NCBI RefSeq assembly: GCF_014647835.1
Contig: NZ_BMPY01000012.1
Span: 1 to 64,000, forward strand
Reading direction: 5' to 3'
From: Microbispora rosea subsp. aerata
Lineage (GTDB): Bacteria; Actinomycetota; Actinomycetes; Streptosporangiales; Streptosporangiaceae
DNA: 64,000 nt
Part shown: positions 54,227 to 62,231 of the stretch, one piece after another
Position numbering within the stretch: the stretch's first letter is position 1
Layout of the letters: each line of letters opens with the position of its first letter
Program-made: the position numbers and the translations under genes
The notes under the pieces: generated by a model
The model's input: the letters and a program-made list of their open reading frames with translations, nothing else
What the model was told of the DNA's origin: nothing
Database searches by the model: none

Positions 54227-55426
54227 GTGGAAACTGTGCGCGGCGATCTTCTGGATCTCATCCTGATCGGTTTGGTGGTGGCCTTCGCGATATCCGGTTA
54301 CCGGCAAGGCTTCATCATCGGGGCCTTCAGCTTCATCGGGTTCGTCGGCGGCGCCATCCTGGGACTGTTCATCGCGCCGCCACTGGCCGGAGCGATCGTC
54401 AGCGGCGACGTCGAAAGGGCCCTGTTAGCCATCGTGATCGTCTTCCTGACGGCCACGATCGGGCAGTTCGCGTCCTCGACCATCGGCGCGGTGGCGCGCA
54501 GCCATGTCACATGGGAGCCGGCCAAGGCGGTCGACGCCTTCGGCGGCTCGGTCGCCAGCGGCCTGTCGGTTCTGGCCATCGCCTGGCTGATCGGCTCCCT
54601 GCTGGTCTCGATGAGCATCGGCCAGCCGTTGATCAAGGATCAGATCAACGGGTCCGTCGTGTGGCAGACGGTCGACGACGCCATTCCGGACGGCGTACGC
54701 GCCATGCAGAAGCCGTTCAGGGACTTCGTCAACACCTCCGAGTGGCCCCAGGTCATCACCTCCATCGGCGGCCAGAACGTGCCGCCGCCGGACCAGAGCC
54801 TGATCAACAGCAGCCCCGCCCTCGTCCGGGCGCGCAGAGCGATCGTCAAGGTGCAGGGCACGGCGCCGAGCTGCCGCAAGCGCATCGAGGGGACCGGGTT
54901 CGTCTACGCGCGACAGCGGATCATGACCAACGCGCACGTCGTCGCGGGGGTCACCGAGGGCCTGCGGGTGACCGACTACGAAGGCAACCAGTACGACGCC
55001 CGGGTCGTGCTGTACAACCCCGAGCGTGACATCGCGGTCCTGTTCGTCCCGGGCTTCCCGATCAGCGCGCTGCGCTTCGACATGAACGCCGAGAAGGGCG
55101 AAAACGCGATCATCGCCGGCTATCCGAAGGGACACCCCTTCACGCCGCTCGCCGCGCGCATCAGGGTCAGGCAGCGCGCCGAGTCGTACGACATCTACAA
55201 CCACCGCAAGGTGGAGCGCGAGGTCTACGCCATCCGGGGCAAGGTCCAGCCGGGCAACTCGGGCGGGCCGCTGCTGAGCCCGGAGGGCCGGGTGATCGGA
55301 GTGATCTTCGCGGCCGCGACGGACCAGCCGGAGACCGGCTACGCCCTCACGGCGGAGGAGGTCATGCCCGACGCCAAGGACGGCAGCGGCGCCGTCGCCC
55401 GGGTGAGCACCCAAGGCTGCGACTAG
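54227..55426 (+). CDS. marP: MarP-like membrane serine protease
   Basis: A 399-residue protein. Four hydrophobic helices occupy residues ~8-130 (a CvpA-like membrane domain), and a chymotrypsin-fold protease follows from ~200. The catalytic triad is His237 ('TNAHVVAG'), Asp268 ('PERDIAVL') and Ser345 ('GNSGGP'). Cys216 and Cys398 match the redox-sensitive disulfide of M. tuberculosis MarP (Rv3671c), which resists acid and oxidative stress. Codon 67 is TTA, rare in this GC-rich sequence. GTG 54227 start; the next GTG, three codons later, is also possible. Confidence 0.93.
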   Translation: METVRGDLLDLILIGLVVAFAISGYRQGFIIGAFSFIGFVGGAILGLFIAPPLAGAIVSGDVERALLAIVIVFLTATIGQFASSTIGAVARSHVTWEPAKAVDAFGGSVASGLSVLAIAWLIGSLLVSMSIGQPLIKDQINGSVVWQTVDDAIPDGVRAMQKPFRDFVNTSEWPQVITSIGGQNVPPPDQSLINSSPALVRARRAIVKVQGTAPSCRKRIEGTGFVYARQRIMTNAHVVAGVTEGLRVTDYEGNQYDARVVLYNPERDIAVLFVPGFPISALRFDMNAEKGENAIIAGYPKGHPFTPLAARIRVRQRAESYDIYNHRKVEREVYAIRGKVQPGNSGGPLLSPEGRVIGVIFAAATDQPETGYALTAEEVMPDAKDGSGAVARVSTQGCD

Positions 55427-55570
55427 CGCGTTGCCCGCGGCGCTTCCGGCACGTCGGGGGAGAGGTCCGCGGGCTCGTGTGCCCCTGATGCGGGGACCGG
55501 CGCGCGTCCTATGGGATTTCGGCTTGCTCCTGGCGCGGCCGGGGGTGCGTGGCGTTCGCCCCGGGGCGTG

Positions 55571-56056
55571 TCAGGCGGTGGCGGGGGTCAGGCGGGCCAG
55601 GATGGCGGAGACGGCGGAGCCCGCGTCGGCGTTGCCCTCGTCGAGGGCGGCCGTGATCTCGTCGGCCTGCACGGCCAGTGCCCGCAGGTCCAGCCCGTAG
55701 GGCCGGGTCGAGCCGTACGCGCTGAGCCGGGCCGAGCCACGGGTCAGCAGGGCGGCGGCGCCGGGGAGGTTGCCGCGCTGGATGTGGGTCAGACCGACGC
55801 ATATCTGCGCGAGCCCCTGCCACAGCTCGCGCTCCTCGGCCGGGCCGGTCTTCCAGCGGGCCTCCAGCACTTCGTGGGCGTGGAACGGGCGGCCCGCCGC
55901 GAGCAGCTTCCTGGCCTCCTCCAGCGCCTCCTCGGCGTCGGGGGCGTAGTCGTCCGGCACCCGGGGCACACCCTCTGCGCCCCTGGGGAGCGGCCTGCCG
56001 TACTCGTCGCGAGGGCGTGCATTGCGGGGGCGACCCGCCTCGTCACGGTCACGCAT
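55571..56056 (-). CDS. DUF309 domain protein
   Basis: A 161-residue protein. After a charged ~35-residue N-terminus, the helical DUF309 domain reads 'EEALEEARKLLAAGRPFHAHEVLEARWKTGPAEERELWQGLAQICVGLTHIQRGNLPGAAALLTRGSARL'. The 'FHAHEVLEARW...LWQGL' motif is diagnostic; the function is unknown. ATG 56056 follows GGAGAGACT. It lies between marP (convergent) and the epoxide-hydrolase-like gene, a position I do not recall for the mycobacterial locus. Confidence 0.9.
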   Translation of the reverse strand: MRDRDEAGRPRNARPRDEYGRPLPRGAEGVPRVPDDYAPDAEEALEEARKLLAAGRPFHAHEVLEARWKTGPAEERELWQGLAQICVGLTHIQRGNLPGAAALLTRGSARLSAYGSTRPYGLDLRALAVQADEITAALDEGNADAGSAVSAILARLTPATA

Positions 56057-56267
56057 AGTCTCTCCGCAGGGCGCGTGGGCGTTCAGGACGGCCGAAGCGA
56101 CGACGATGTCCTGGAGATCAGCCAGAAAGTTGGGCCACTTCAGGGCACATTTCTACTATCTTCCAGAAGATCATGGGTAGCGATCCGCCACTGGGGCCCC
56201 GCTTCGGGCGGTCACGGTAGGTATGCGGGCCGGCGACGAGGCCGCGGCCGGGCGCGGATCGGAGATC

Positions 56268-57188
56268 TCAGCGGTCGGGCTCGGGATCGGTGAGCCAGGA
56301 GATCAGCTCGGTGTTGAACTGCTCGGGGCGCTCCTCGTGCGGGAAGTGCCCGGCGCCCTCGATCAGCCGCCACCGGTACGGCGCGGCCACGAACTTGCTG
56401 GAGCCCTGGGCGGTCCGCGGCAGGACGCACGGATCGAGCGCGCCGTGCAGTTGCAGCGTCGGCGCCTCGATTTCCGCGCGCATCTGGCGGGCGTAGCGGA
56501 AACCGTCGGGGCGGACCTGGGAGCGGGCGAACCAGCGGTAGTACTCCAGCGCGCAGTGGGCCACCGTCGGGATTCGCATGGCCTGCCGGTACACGTGTGT
56601 CACGCTGTCACCCGGCCACTGCGGCCCGGCCCACCCCTCGAGGAGCCGGCCCACGGCGGCGGCGCCCCTGCGGGTCAGCTTCCGCTCCGGCAGGAAGGGG
56701 AGCTGGAACCCCAGGGCGTAGCGGCTGGCCTTGAGCTGCCCGAGCGGGTCGGTGAACAGGGCGGCGCGCAGTCGCAGCGGATGCGGTGCGGACACCGGGA
56801 CCAGCCGCCGCACCACCTTCGGGTCCAGGACGCTCATCGTCCAGCCCAGCAGGCCGCCCCAGTCGTGACCCACCACGATGGCGCTCGTCTCCCCGAGCGC
56901 GCGCACCAGGCCCGCCGCGTCCACGGCCAGCGTGGGCAGGTCGTACCCGCGCGGCGGCTTGTCGCTGGTGCCGTACCCGCGCAGGTCGACGGCGACGGCC
57001 CGGTAGCCGGCCTCGGCCAGTGCGGGGAGCTGGTGCCGCCAGGTCCACCAGAACTGGGGGAACCCGTGCAGCAGCAGGACCAGCGGCCCGTCTCCGGCCT
57101 CCGCGACATGGAAGCGCACGCCGCCCGCGTGCACCGTCCGATGCGTCCAGGGGCCGTCGAGCTCGATCAGCGTCTCGTCAACCGGCAT
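56268..57188 (-). CDS. Alpha/beta-hydrolase, epoxide-hydrolase-like (EphE type)
   Basis: A 306-residue alpha/beta-hydrolase. 'VLLLHGFPQFWWTWRHQLPALAEAGYRAVAVDLRGYGTSDKP' gives the HGxP oxyanion motif, 'IVVGHDWGGLLGW' the nucleophile Asp (as in epoxide hydrolases and dehalogenases), 'QLHGALDPCVLP' the charge-relay acid, and 'EGAGHFPHEERPEQF' the His. It is in the place of ephE (Rv3670), beside the same membrane protein. The start overlaps the end of the holin-like gene by 11 bp, so the two are coupled. Confidence 0.92.
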   Translation of the reverse strand: MPVDETLIELDGPWTHRTVHAGGVRFHVAEAGDGPLVLLLHGFPQFWWTWRHQLPALAEAGYRAVAVDLRGYGTSDKPPRGYDLPTLAVDAAGLVRALGETSAIVVGHDWGGLLGWTMSVLDPKVVRRLVPVSAPHPLRLRAALFTDPLGQLKASRYALGFQLPFLPERKLTRRGAAAVGRLLEGWAGPQWPGDSVTHVYRQAMRIPTVAHCALEYYRWFARSQVRPDGFRYARQMRAEIEAPTLQLHGALDPCVLPRTAQGSSKFVAAPYRWRLIEGAGHFPHEERPEQFNTELISWLTDPEPDR

Positions 57189-57669
57189 CGCTCACGGACT
57201 CCCGGTGGGCGCCCACCTGGCCGGCGGTCGGGCCGGTGTACGGCGGCGGGGCCACGGCTCGCGGCGTGGCGGCCGGGACCGCCTCCGGTTGCTCCTCGGC
57301 CTCCTCCGGGCCGCCGAGGCTGCGCAGGCTCCGCCTGGTGCGCTTCATGCCGGTCAGCCCCTTGAGCCGGCGGTAGCCGACGAGGACCAGCAACGCGGCC
57401 ATCAGGAGGTAGAACACGGTGACGATCGTGAACGCGAGCCACGCGGCCAGCCCGGCGGCCACGAGGGCGTACGCGATCGCGAAGGAAGCCAGGATCAGGC
57501 ACAGGTGCCCGATGAAGGCCGCGGCGCCGAACAGTCCGGCAGCCATGCCGACCCGCTTCGCGTCGAACTTCAGCTCGGCCTTCGCCAGCTCGATCTCCGA
57601 CCGCACGAGGGTCGAGATGTGATGGCTCGCCTGGGCGACCAGCGCACCGAGCGATTCGTCCTCGGGCAT
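57178..57669 (-). CDS. Phage-holin-family (Actino) membrane protein
   Basis: A 163-residue protein. 'SLGALVAQASHHISTLVRSEIELAKAELKFDAKRVGMAAGLFGAAAFIGHLCLILASFAIAYALVA...' is the Act_HSP/holin_X pattern: an amphipathic N-terminal helix and two membrane helices (~50-75 and ~85-110), then a Pro/Ala-rich cytosolic tail. These proteins have no proven holin role. It matches Rv3669. ATG 57669 follows AGGAG. It overlaps the downstream hydrolase gene. Confidence 0.9.
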   Translation of the reverse strand: MPEDESLGALVAQASHHISTLVRSEIELAKAELKFDAKRVGMAAGLFGAAAFIGHLCLILASFAIAYALVAAGLAAWLAFTIVTVFYLLMAALLVLVGYRRLKGLTGMKRTRRSLRSLGGPEEAEEQPEAVPAATPRAVAPPPYTGPTAGQVGAHRESVSDAG

Positions 57670-58001
57670 GAGCGATCTCCTATCTGCGACTATCAAACAT
57701 CATCTCGTGCCCGTACGCGCGTGTGCACGATGAAGCCCTCGCCTGTGGATAACCGCAGTCCGATGGCCGCACACGCGGAGACCTGCCCACAGACCGCCGG
57801 ATTATGACGTCTCAGGCGATCTACCCGCTCCCGTCGCGCCGAAGCACGCGGGGTGCCGCCGTCGCCGCCGGCCCGGCCCGGGGCGCCCCGGACCACGCCG
57901 TGGCGTACGCGAAGAAGCGCGCGACGTTCGGCGATCACCGAGCGCCGGGGCGAGGACCCCGGCGACATCGGACAACCGGCGGCAGCGGCGCGGAGACGAG
58001 A
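57670..58001. other. Gene-free region between the membrane protein and acs
   Basis: About 330 bp. Open frames on both strands lack ribosome sites and recognisable products. It should contain the promoter of the holin-like/hydrolase pair (minus strand) near 57690-57760, but I see no clear -35/-10 pair. Confidence 0.45.
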
Positions 58002-58030
58002 AAGGCGCGGACGCCGGTCGTCCGCGCCTT
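58002..58030 (-). terminator. Hairpin terminator of acs
   Basis: AAGGCGCGGACG (58002-58013) and CGTCCGCGCCTT (58019-58030) form a perfect 12-bp stem with a five-base loop, 26 bp past the acs stop on the minus strand. Confidence 0.75.
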
Positions 58031-58055
58031 CCTCACGAGATCGGGCGGCTTGGGA

Positions 58056-60032
58056 TCAGTCCTCGCTCTTGGCGGTGGGCAGCTTCTCCGCGATCAGTTT
58101 CATGACCGAGTCGTCCGTCAGCGTGGTGACGTCGCCGAGCGAGCGGTTCTCCGCCACATCGCGGAGCAGGCGGCGCATGATCTTGCCGGAGCGGGTCTTG
58201 GGCAGCTCGGGCACGACCAGGATCTGCCGCGGCTTGGCGATCGGGCCGAGCGTCTTGGCCACGTGGGCGCGCAGCTCGGCGGCGATGTCGTCGCTCTCCT
58301 CCGCGGTGCCGCGCAGGATCACGAAGGCCACGATGGCCTGGGTGGTCACCGGGTCGGTGGCGCCCACGACGGCCGCCTCGGCCACCTTCGGGTGGCTGAC
58401 CAGCGCGCTTTCGACCTCGGTCGTGGAGATGTTGTGACCGGAGACGAGCATGACGTCGTCCACCCGGCCGAGCAGCCACAGGTCGCCGTCCTCGTCGCGC
58501 TTGGCGCCGTCGCCGGGGAAGTACATCCCCTCGAACCGCGACCAGTAGGTGTCGACGTAGCGCTTGTCGTCGCCCCAGATCGTGCGCAGCATGGACGGCC
58601 ACGGCTCGCGGACCACGAGGAAGCCGCCGCCGCCATTCGGCACCGAATTGCCCTGGTCGTCCACCACGTCGGCCACGATGCCGGGCAGCGGCTGCATGGC
58701 GGCGCCGGGCTTGGCCGCCGTGACGCCGGGCAGCGGGCTGATCATGATGGCGCCGGTCTCCGTCTGCCACCACGTGTCCACGACGGGGCAGCGGTTGGCG
58801 CCGATGTGCTCGCGGTACCAGACGTACGCCTCGGGGTTGATCGGCTCGCCGACCGACCCGAGCACCCGCAGGGACGACATGTCGTACTTCGCGGGGATGT
58901 CGTCGCCCCACTTCATGAACGTACGGATCGCGGTGGGGGCGGTGTAGAGGATCGTGACCTTGTACTTCTGCACGATCTCCCAGAAGCGGCCGCGGTGCGG
59001 GGTGTCCGGGGTGCCCTCGTAGATCACGCTGGTCGCGCCGTTGGCGAGCGGGCCGTACACGATGTAGGAGTGCCCGGTGACCCAGCCGATGTCGGCGGTG
59101 CACCAGTAGATGTCGGTCTCGGGCTTGAGGTCGAAGGCCGCGTAGTGGGTGTAGGCGACCTGGGTGAGGTAGCCGCCGGTGGTGTGCAGAATGCCCTTCG
59201 GCTTCCCGGTCGTGCCGCTGGTGTAGAGGATGTACAGCGGGTCCTCGGCGTCGTGCGGCACCGGCTCGTGCTCAGTCGGCTGGCGGTCCACGAGGTCGTG
59301 CCACCAGACGTCCCGCTCGTTCCACGCGATGTCCTGGCCGGTCCTGCGCACCACGAGGACGTGCTCGACGCCGGGGCACTCGGTGAGGGCCTCGTCGACC
59401 GTCGGCTTGAGCGCGCTCGGCGCGCCGCGGCGGAAGCCTCCGTCGGCCGTGACGACGACCTTCGCGTCGGCGTCGTGAATGCGGCTCTTCAGAGCGGAGG
59501 CGGAGAAGCCGCCGAAGACCACCGAGTGGATCGCTCCGATCCGGGCGCAGGCCAGCAGGGTGATCGGCAGCTCGGGGATCATCGGCATGTAGACCGCGAC
59601 CCTGTCCCCCTTGCGCACCCCCAGCTCCTGCAGCGCGTTGGCCGCCTTCGCGACCTCCTTCTGCAGGTCGGCGTAGGTGATCGTACGGCTGTCGCCCTCG
59701 GGCTCGCCCTCCCAGTAGTAGGCGACCTTGTCGCCCCGGCCGGCCTCCACGTGGCGGTCGACGCAGTTGTAGGCGACGTTCAGCTTGCCGCCGATGAACC
59801 ACTTGGCGAAAGGCGGATTCCACTCCAGCGTGGTGTTCCAGCGCTCCGCCCACGTCAGCCGCTCCGCGGCGCGCTCCCAGAAGGCGAGCCGGTCCCGGGC
59901 GGCCTCCTCGTAGGCGTCCGCCGTGACGTTCGCGGCCGATGCCAGGTCCGCCGGGGGCTCGAACCGGCGCGTCTCGCTCAGCAGGTTCGACAGCGTCTCC
60001 TGGGTTTCCTGACCGGGGGTCTCGGTGGCCAC
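58056..60032 (-). CDS. acs: Acetyl-CoA synthetase
   Basis: A 658-residue AMP-forming acetate:CoA ligase of standard length. The N-terminal ACS motif region, the P-loop '[11 protein letters not shown]', '[13 protein letters not shown]', '[24 protein letters not shown]', and the catalytic lysine in '[15 protein letters not shown]' are all present; that lysine is the usual site of inhibitory acetylation. It makes acetyl-CoA from acetate for central metabolism. GTG 60032 follows AAGGAG. Orthologous by position to Rv3667 and SCO3563. Confidence 0.96.
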   Translation of the reverse strand: MATETPGQETQETLSNLLSETRRFEPPADLASAANVTADAYEEAARDRLAFWERAAERLTWAERWNTTLEWNPPFAKWFIGGKLNVAYNCVDRHVEAGRGDKVAYYWEGEPEGDSRTITYADLQKEVAKAANALQELGVRKGDRVAVYMPMIPELPITLLACARIGAIHSVVFGGFSASALKSRIHDADAKVVVTADGGFRRGAPSALKPTVDEALTECPGVEHVLVVRRTGQDIAWNERDVWWHDLVDRQPTEHEPVPHDAEDPLYILYTSGTTGKPKGILHTTGGYLTQVAYTHYAAFDLKPETDIYWCTADIGWVTGHSYIVYGPLANGATSVIYEGTPDTPHRGRFWEIVQKYKVTILYTAPTAIRTFMKWGDDIPAKYDMSSLRVLGSVGEPINPEAYVWYREHIGANRCPVVDTWWQTETGAIMISPLPGVTAAKPGAAMQPLPGIVADVVDDQGNSVPNGGGGFLVVREPWPSMLRTIWGDDKRYVDTYWSRFEGMYFPGDGAKRDEDGDLWLLGRVDDVMLVSGHNISTTEVESALVSHPKVAEAAVVGATDPVTTQAIVAFVILRGTAEESDDIAAELRAHVAKTLGPIAKPRQILVVPELPKTRSGKIMRRLLRDVAENRSLGDVTTLTDDSVMKLIAEKLPTAKSED

Positions 60033-60291
60033 TCCGTGCTCCTTCAGCGTCTAAAGGTTGTCTCTCGTTCGGCCGCCTCGGCCAAGTAGGGGTATGTCGT
60101 GTCCCACTTCACCAGGCGAGCGGTGTCAAGTACAAGTGATCGGGGTGGGGGCGTTTTGTCCGATTTGCTGTCTATGGCCTGCCAACTTAGCGACCGGTAC
60201 GGCATCGGCCGAGACCGGCGTCGCGTCTGTGCGCTGAACGGCCGCACCTCCTCGCCGAACGACCTTCTACCGACGGGTATGGTCGAGGGCT

Positions 60292-61068
60292 GTGAGCGAT
60301 CCCCTGGCCGTGATCGCCGGGCTGCCCGGCGTGCCCGAGGCCGTACAGGAGGCACGAGAGGCCGTCGACCGGCTCTACCGCCACCGGGTGCTGCGCCGGC
60401 GCAGTCCCGAGGTGTCGGCCGAGTCGGCGCTGCGCGGCGCGCGCGCCTCCGCCGCGATCGAAGGCGTGGACGTGCCGCTCGAACCGCTTCGCATGGGTGA
60501 GGTGACCGACCCCGTCGTGCAGGGTGCGCTGCGCGCCTCGGCCGAGCTGGGGCGGCTGGCCCTCACGTGGCGGTCCGCGCCGCGCCAGGTCCTCGCCCGG
60601 CTGCACGCGCTGGCGGCCGTCGGCCTGACCGAGGACCTCGGCAGGCCGCGCACCGCTCCCACGGACGTCGACCCGCTCGGGCTCGGCCCGGCGCCAGGGC
60701 CGGAGGAGACCGCGGCCCGCATGTCGGCCCTCGCCGGGCTGGTCACCGGCCCCACCAAGGCGCCGGCCCTCGTGCTCGCCGCGATCGTGCACGCGGAGCT
60801 GGTGGTGCTGCGTCCCTTCGGCGTGGCCGACGGCTTGGTCGCCCGCGCCGCCGAGCGGCTCACGCTGGTCGACCTGGGCCTGGATCCCAAGTCGCTGGCC
60901 GCCGTCGAGGTTGGGCATCTCGAGCTCGGCGAGGCGTACGCCGAGAGCCTCAGGGCGTACCTCAAGGGCACGAGCGAGGGCGTCGCCACCTGGGTGCGGC
61001 ACTGTGCCTCGGCGGTCGTCCACGGGGTACGCGAGACGACGGCGATCTGCGAGGCGATGTCCCGCTGA
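60292..61068 (+). CDS. Fic-fold protein with degenerate active site
   Basis: A 258-residue helical protein. 'ALRGARASAAIEGVDVPLE' resembles the inhibitory helix and linker of Fic proteins ('SSxIEG'). Further on, 'AAIVHAELVVLRPFGVADGLVARAAERL' aligns with the Fic active loop HPFxxGNGRxxR, but the His, the Asn and the first Arg are replaced (RPFGVADGLVAR). AMP transfer is therefore unlikely. Homologues at this locus in Streptomyces are often labelled 'oxidoreductase' (SCO3559), which nothing in the sequence supports. GTG 60292 has a weak GAGGG site. It is divergent from acs. Confidence 0.75.
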   Translation: MSDPLAVIAGLPGVPEAVQEAREAVDRLYRHRVLRRRSPEVSAESALRGARASAAIEGVDVPLEPLRMGEVTDPVVQGALRASAELGRLALTWRSAPRQVLARLHALAAVGLTEDLGRPRTAPTDVDPLGLGPAPGPEETAARMSALAGLVTGPTKAPALVLAAIVHAELVVLRPFGVADGLVARAAERLTLVDLGLDPKSLAAVEVGHLELGEAYAESLRAYLKGTSEGVATWVRHCASAVVHGVRETTAICEAMSR

Positions 61069-61739
61069 GTCGCCCTCGGCCGGCGGCCGTGCCCGGCACG
61101 CCGGGTCGTACGGTGCGGCGCTACGCCGAGGGTGGATGAGCATCACGCGCCGGGGGTGGGCGGTCGTGTGGGTGCCGGGACAGGTGATTCGCCGGGACCG
61201 GGCGTCGGGCGCGCCGAGGACGGCCCGCCGGGGCTGAGCGCCGGCCGCGCCGAGGACGTCCGCGGCACGCCGGTCGTATGCCGTGGTGGTACGCCGAGGG
61301 CGGGCGGTCGTGTGGGCGCCGGTGGCGGGACATCACGTGCCGAAGGTGACCTGCCGGGACAGACAGGGTGTCGGGACTCGCTGGGGCGCTCTGCCGGGAC
61401 AGGGGGCGGACGCGCGGGGGCGGCCTGCCAGGGGCACCGCACGTGGCGTTGGCGTGAAGGCGTTAGACGGGGACAAAGCGGACGGCGTCCCTGGTGTGGA
61501 ACGCCGTCGCCGGTACGTGCCATCGGGTTACCAAGCGTGCACCTGAATCTGTCGGAGCGGGACAAGCCCGTCTCGACACGCCTCCCGCGGCTGGTCGCGC
61601 GTGGGTACCCGATGTCGTACGCGGACCCGCAGGTCCGTAATCCCTTTTTACGTCCGTTTCCCCGGGATGAAAACCCCCCGGATCCAAGAGCTTTACCTCG
61701 TCTCTTGGGTCATTCCTGCCACTTTGTCCCCATTGATCC
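61069..61739. other. Gene-free GC-rich region with degenerate repeats
   Basis: No gene is supported. Short motifs recur about 168 bp apart: CGGCACGCCGG near 61095 and 61263, each followed by a TACGCCGAGGG segment, then GGGCGGTCGTGTGGG near 61157 and 61302. This looks like an old, diverged duplication. From about 61600 the sequence becomes less GC-rich (for example ATCCCTTTTTACG near 61640), which marks the start of the putative RNA region. Confidence 0.45.
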
Positions 61740-62019
61740 CATATGTCGCCACGAGGGAGTGCGAAGAGTGACTCCTTGTGGTCGATCTCGGCACCCGTTG
61801 CGACGGTGTGTGTCGACATGCAACACTGACTATTGGAAAAAGTTTTACTCAGATAGGAGAGGGTTCTCGACGTACCTCTCGTGATCAGGCAGCATACGGA
61901 GTGTCTCTCCATACGGAACGGCATGCGCACTGTGGGAGGGTTGGGACCCTTGCCATGCCCTGGCCCCTTGTTTAAAGCTTTCTTCTAATACGGGACCGGC
62001 TCTACCCCCCCAGAGCCGG
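61740..62019 (+). ncRNA. Candidate structured RNA region (possible 6S-like RNA)
   Basis: This AT-richer stretch has no convincing frame but several stems. CCACGAGGGAGT (61749-61760) pairs with ACTCCTTGTGG (61771-61781). GTCGA (61781-61785) pairs with TCGAC (61813-61817) around CACC/GGTG. GAGAGG/CCTCTC lies near 61858-61880. GGCATG/CATGCC lies near 61920-61960. CCGGCTCT (61996-62003) with AGAGCCGG (62012-62019) could end the transcript. In S. coelicolor a 6S-like RNA (scr3559) is reported in the gap beside the homologous genes. Location and structure suggest a counterpart; strand and ends are guesses. Confidence 0.35.
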
Positions 62020-62051
62020 ACCACTCGGCGGCCCCCGCTCTCCCCCCGGCG

Positions 62052-62069
62052 GGGGTCGCCCCTTTTTGT
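62052..62069 (+). terminator. Possible hairpin with T-run
   Basis: GGGG-TCG-CCCC is followed by TTTTTG, one of the few T-runs in the window. The stem is short, so this is a weak call; it could end a transcript from the RNA region before the ssd gene. Confidence 0.3.
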
Positions 62070-62231
62070 TCTTGATCATTCAGTTGTGGGATTAGCGGAC
62101 GTCCTTAACCAGTCTTGTCCACAGGTCGGGCGTCGTCCACAGAACGCGGTTCGCTCCGCCGCGCCGGTTGCGGCGCCTCGCATTGTGGTCCTCCCGAACG
62201 CCGAGTCAGCCCGGACGACAGGGAGACGACC

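Noticed and set aside
57804-60089. 761-codon plus-strand open frame
   Set aside because: Antisense to acetyl-CoA synthetase, which has every expected motif.
61463-61930. 155-codon minus-strand open frame
   Set aside because: Poor codon bias for this genome, no ribosome site or recognisable product; the region looks like structured RNA.
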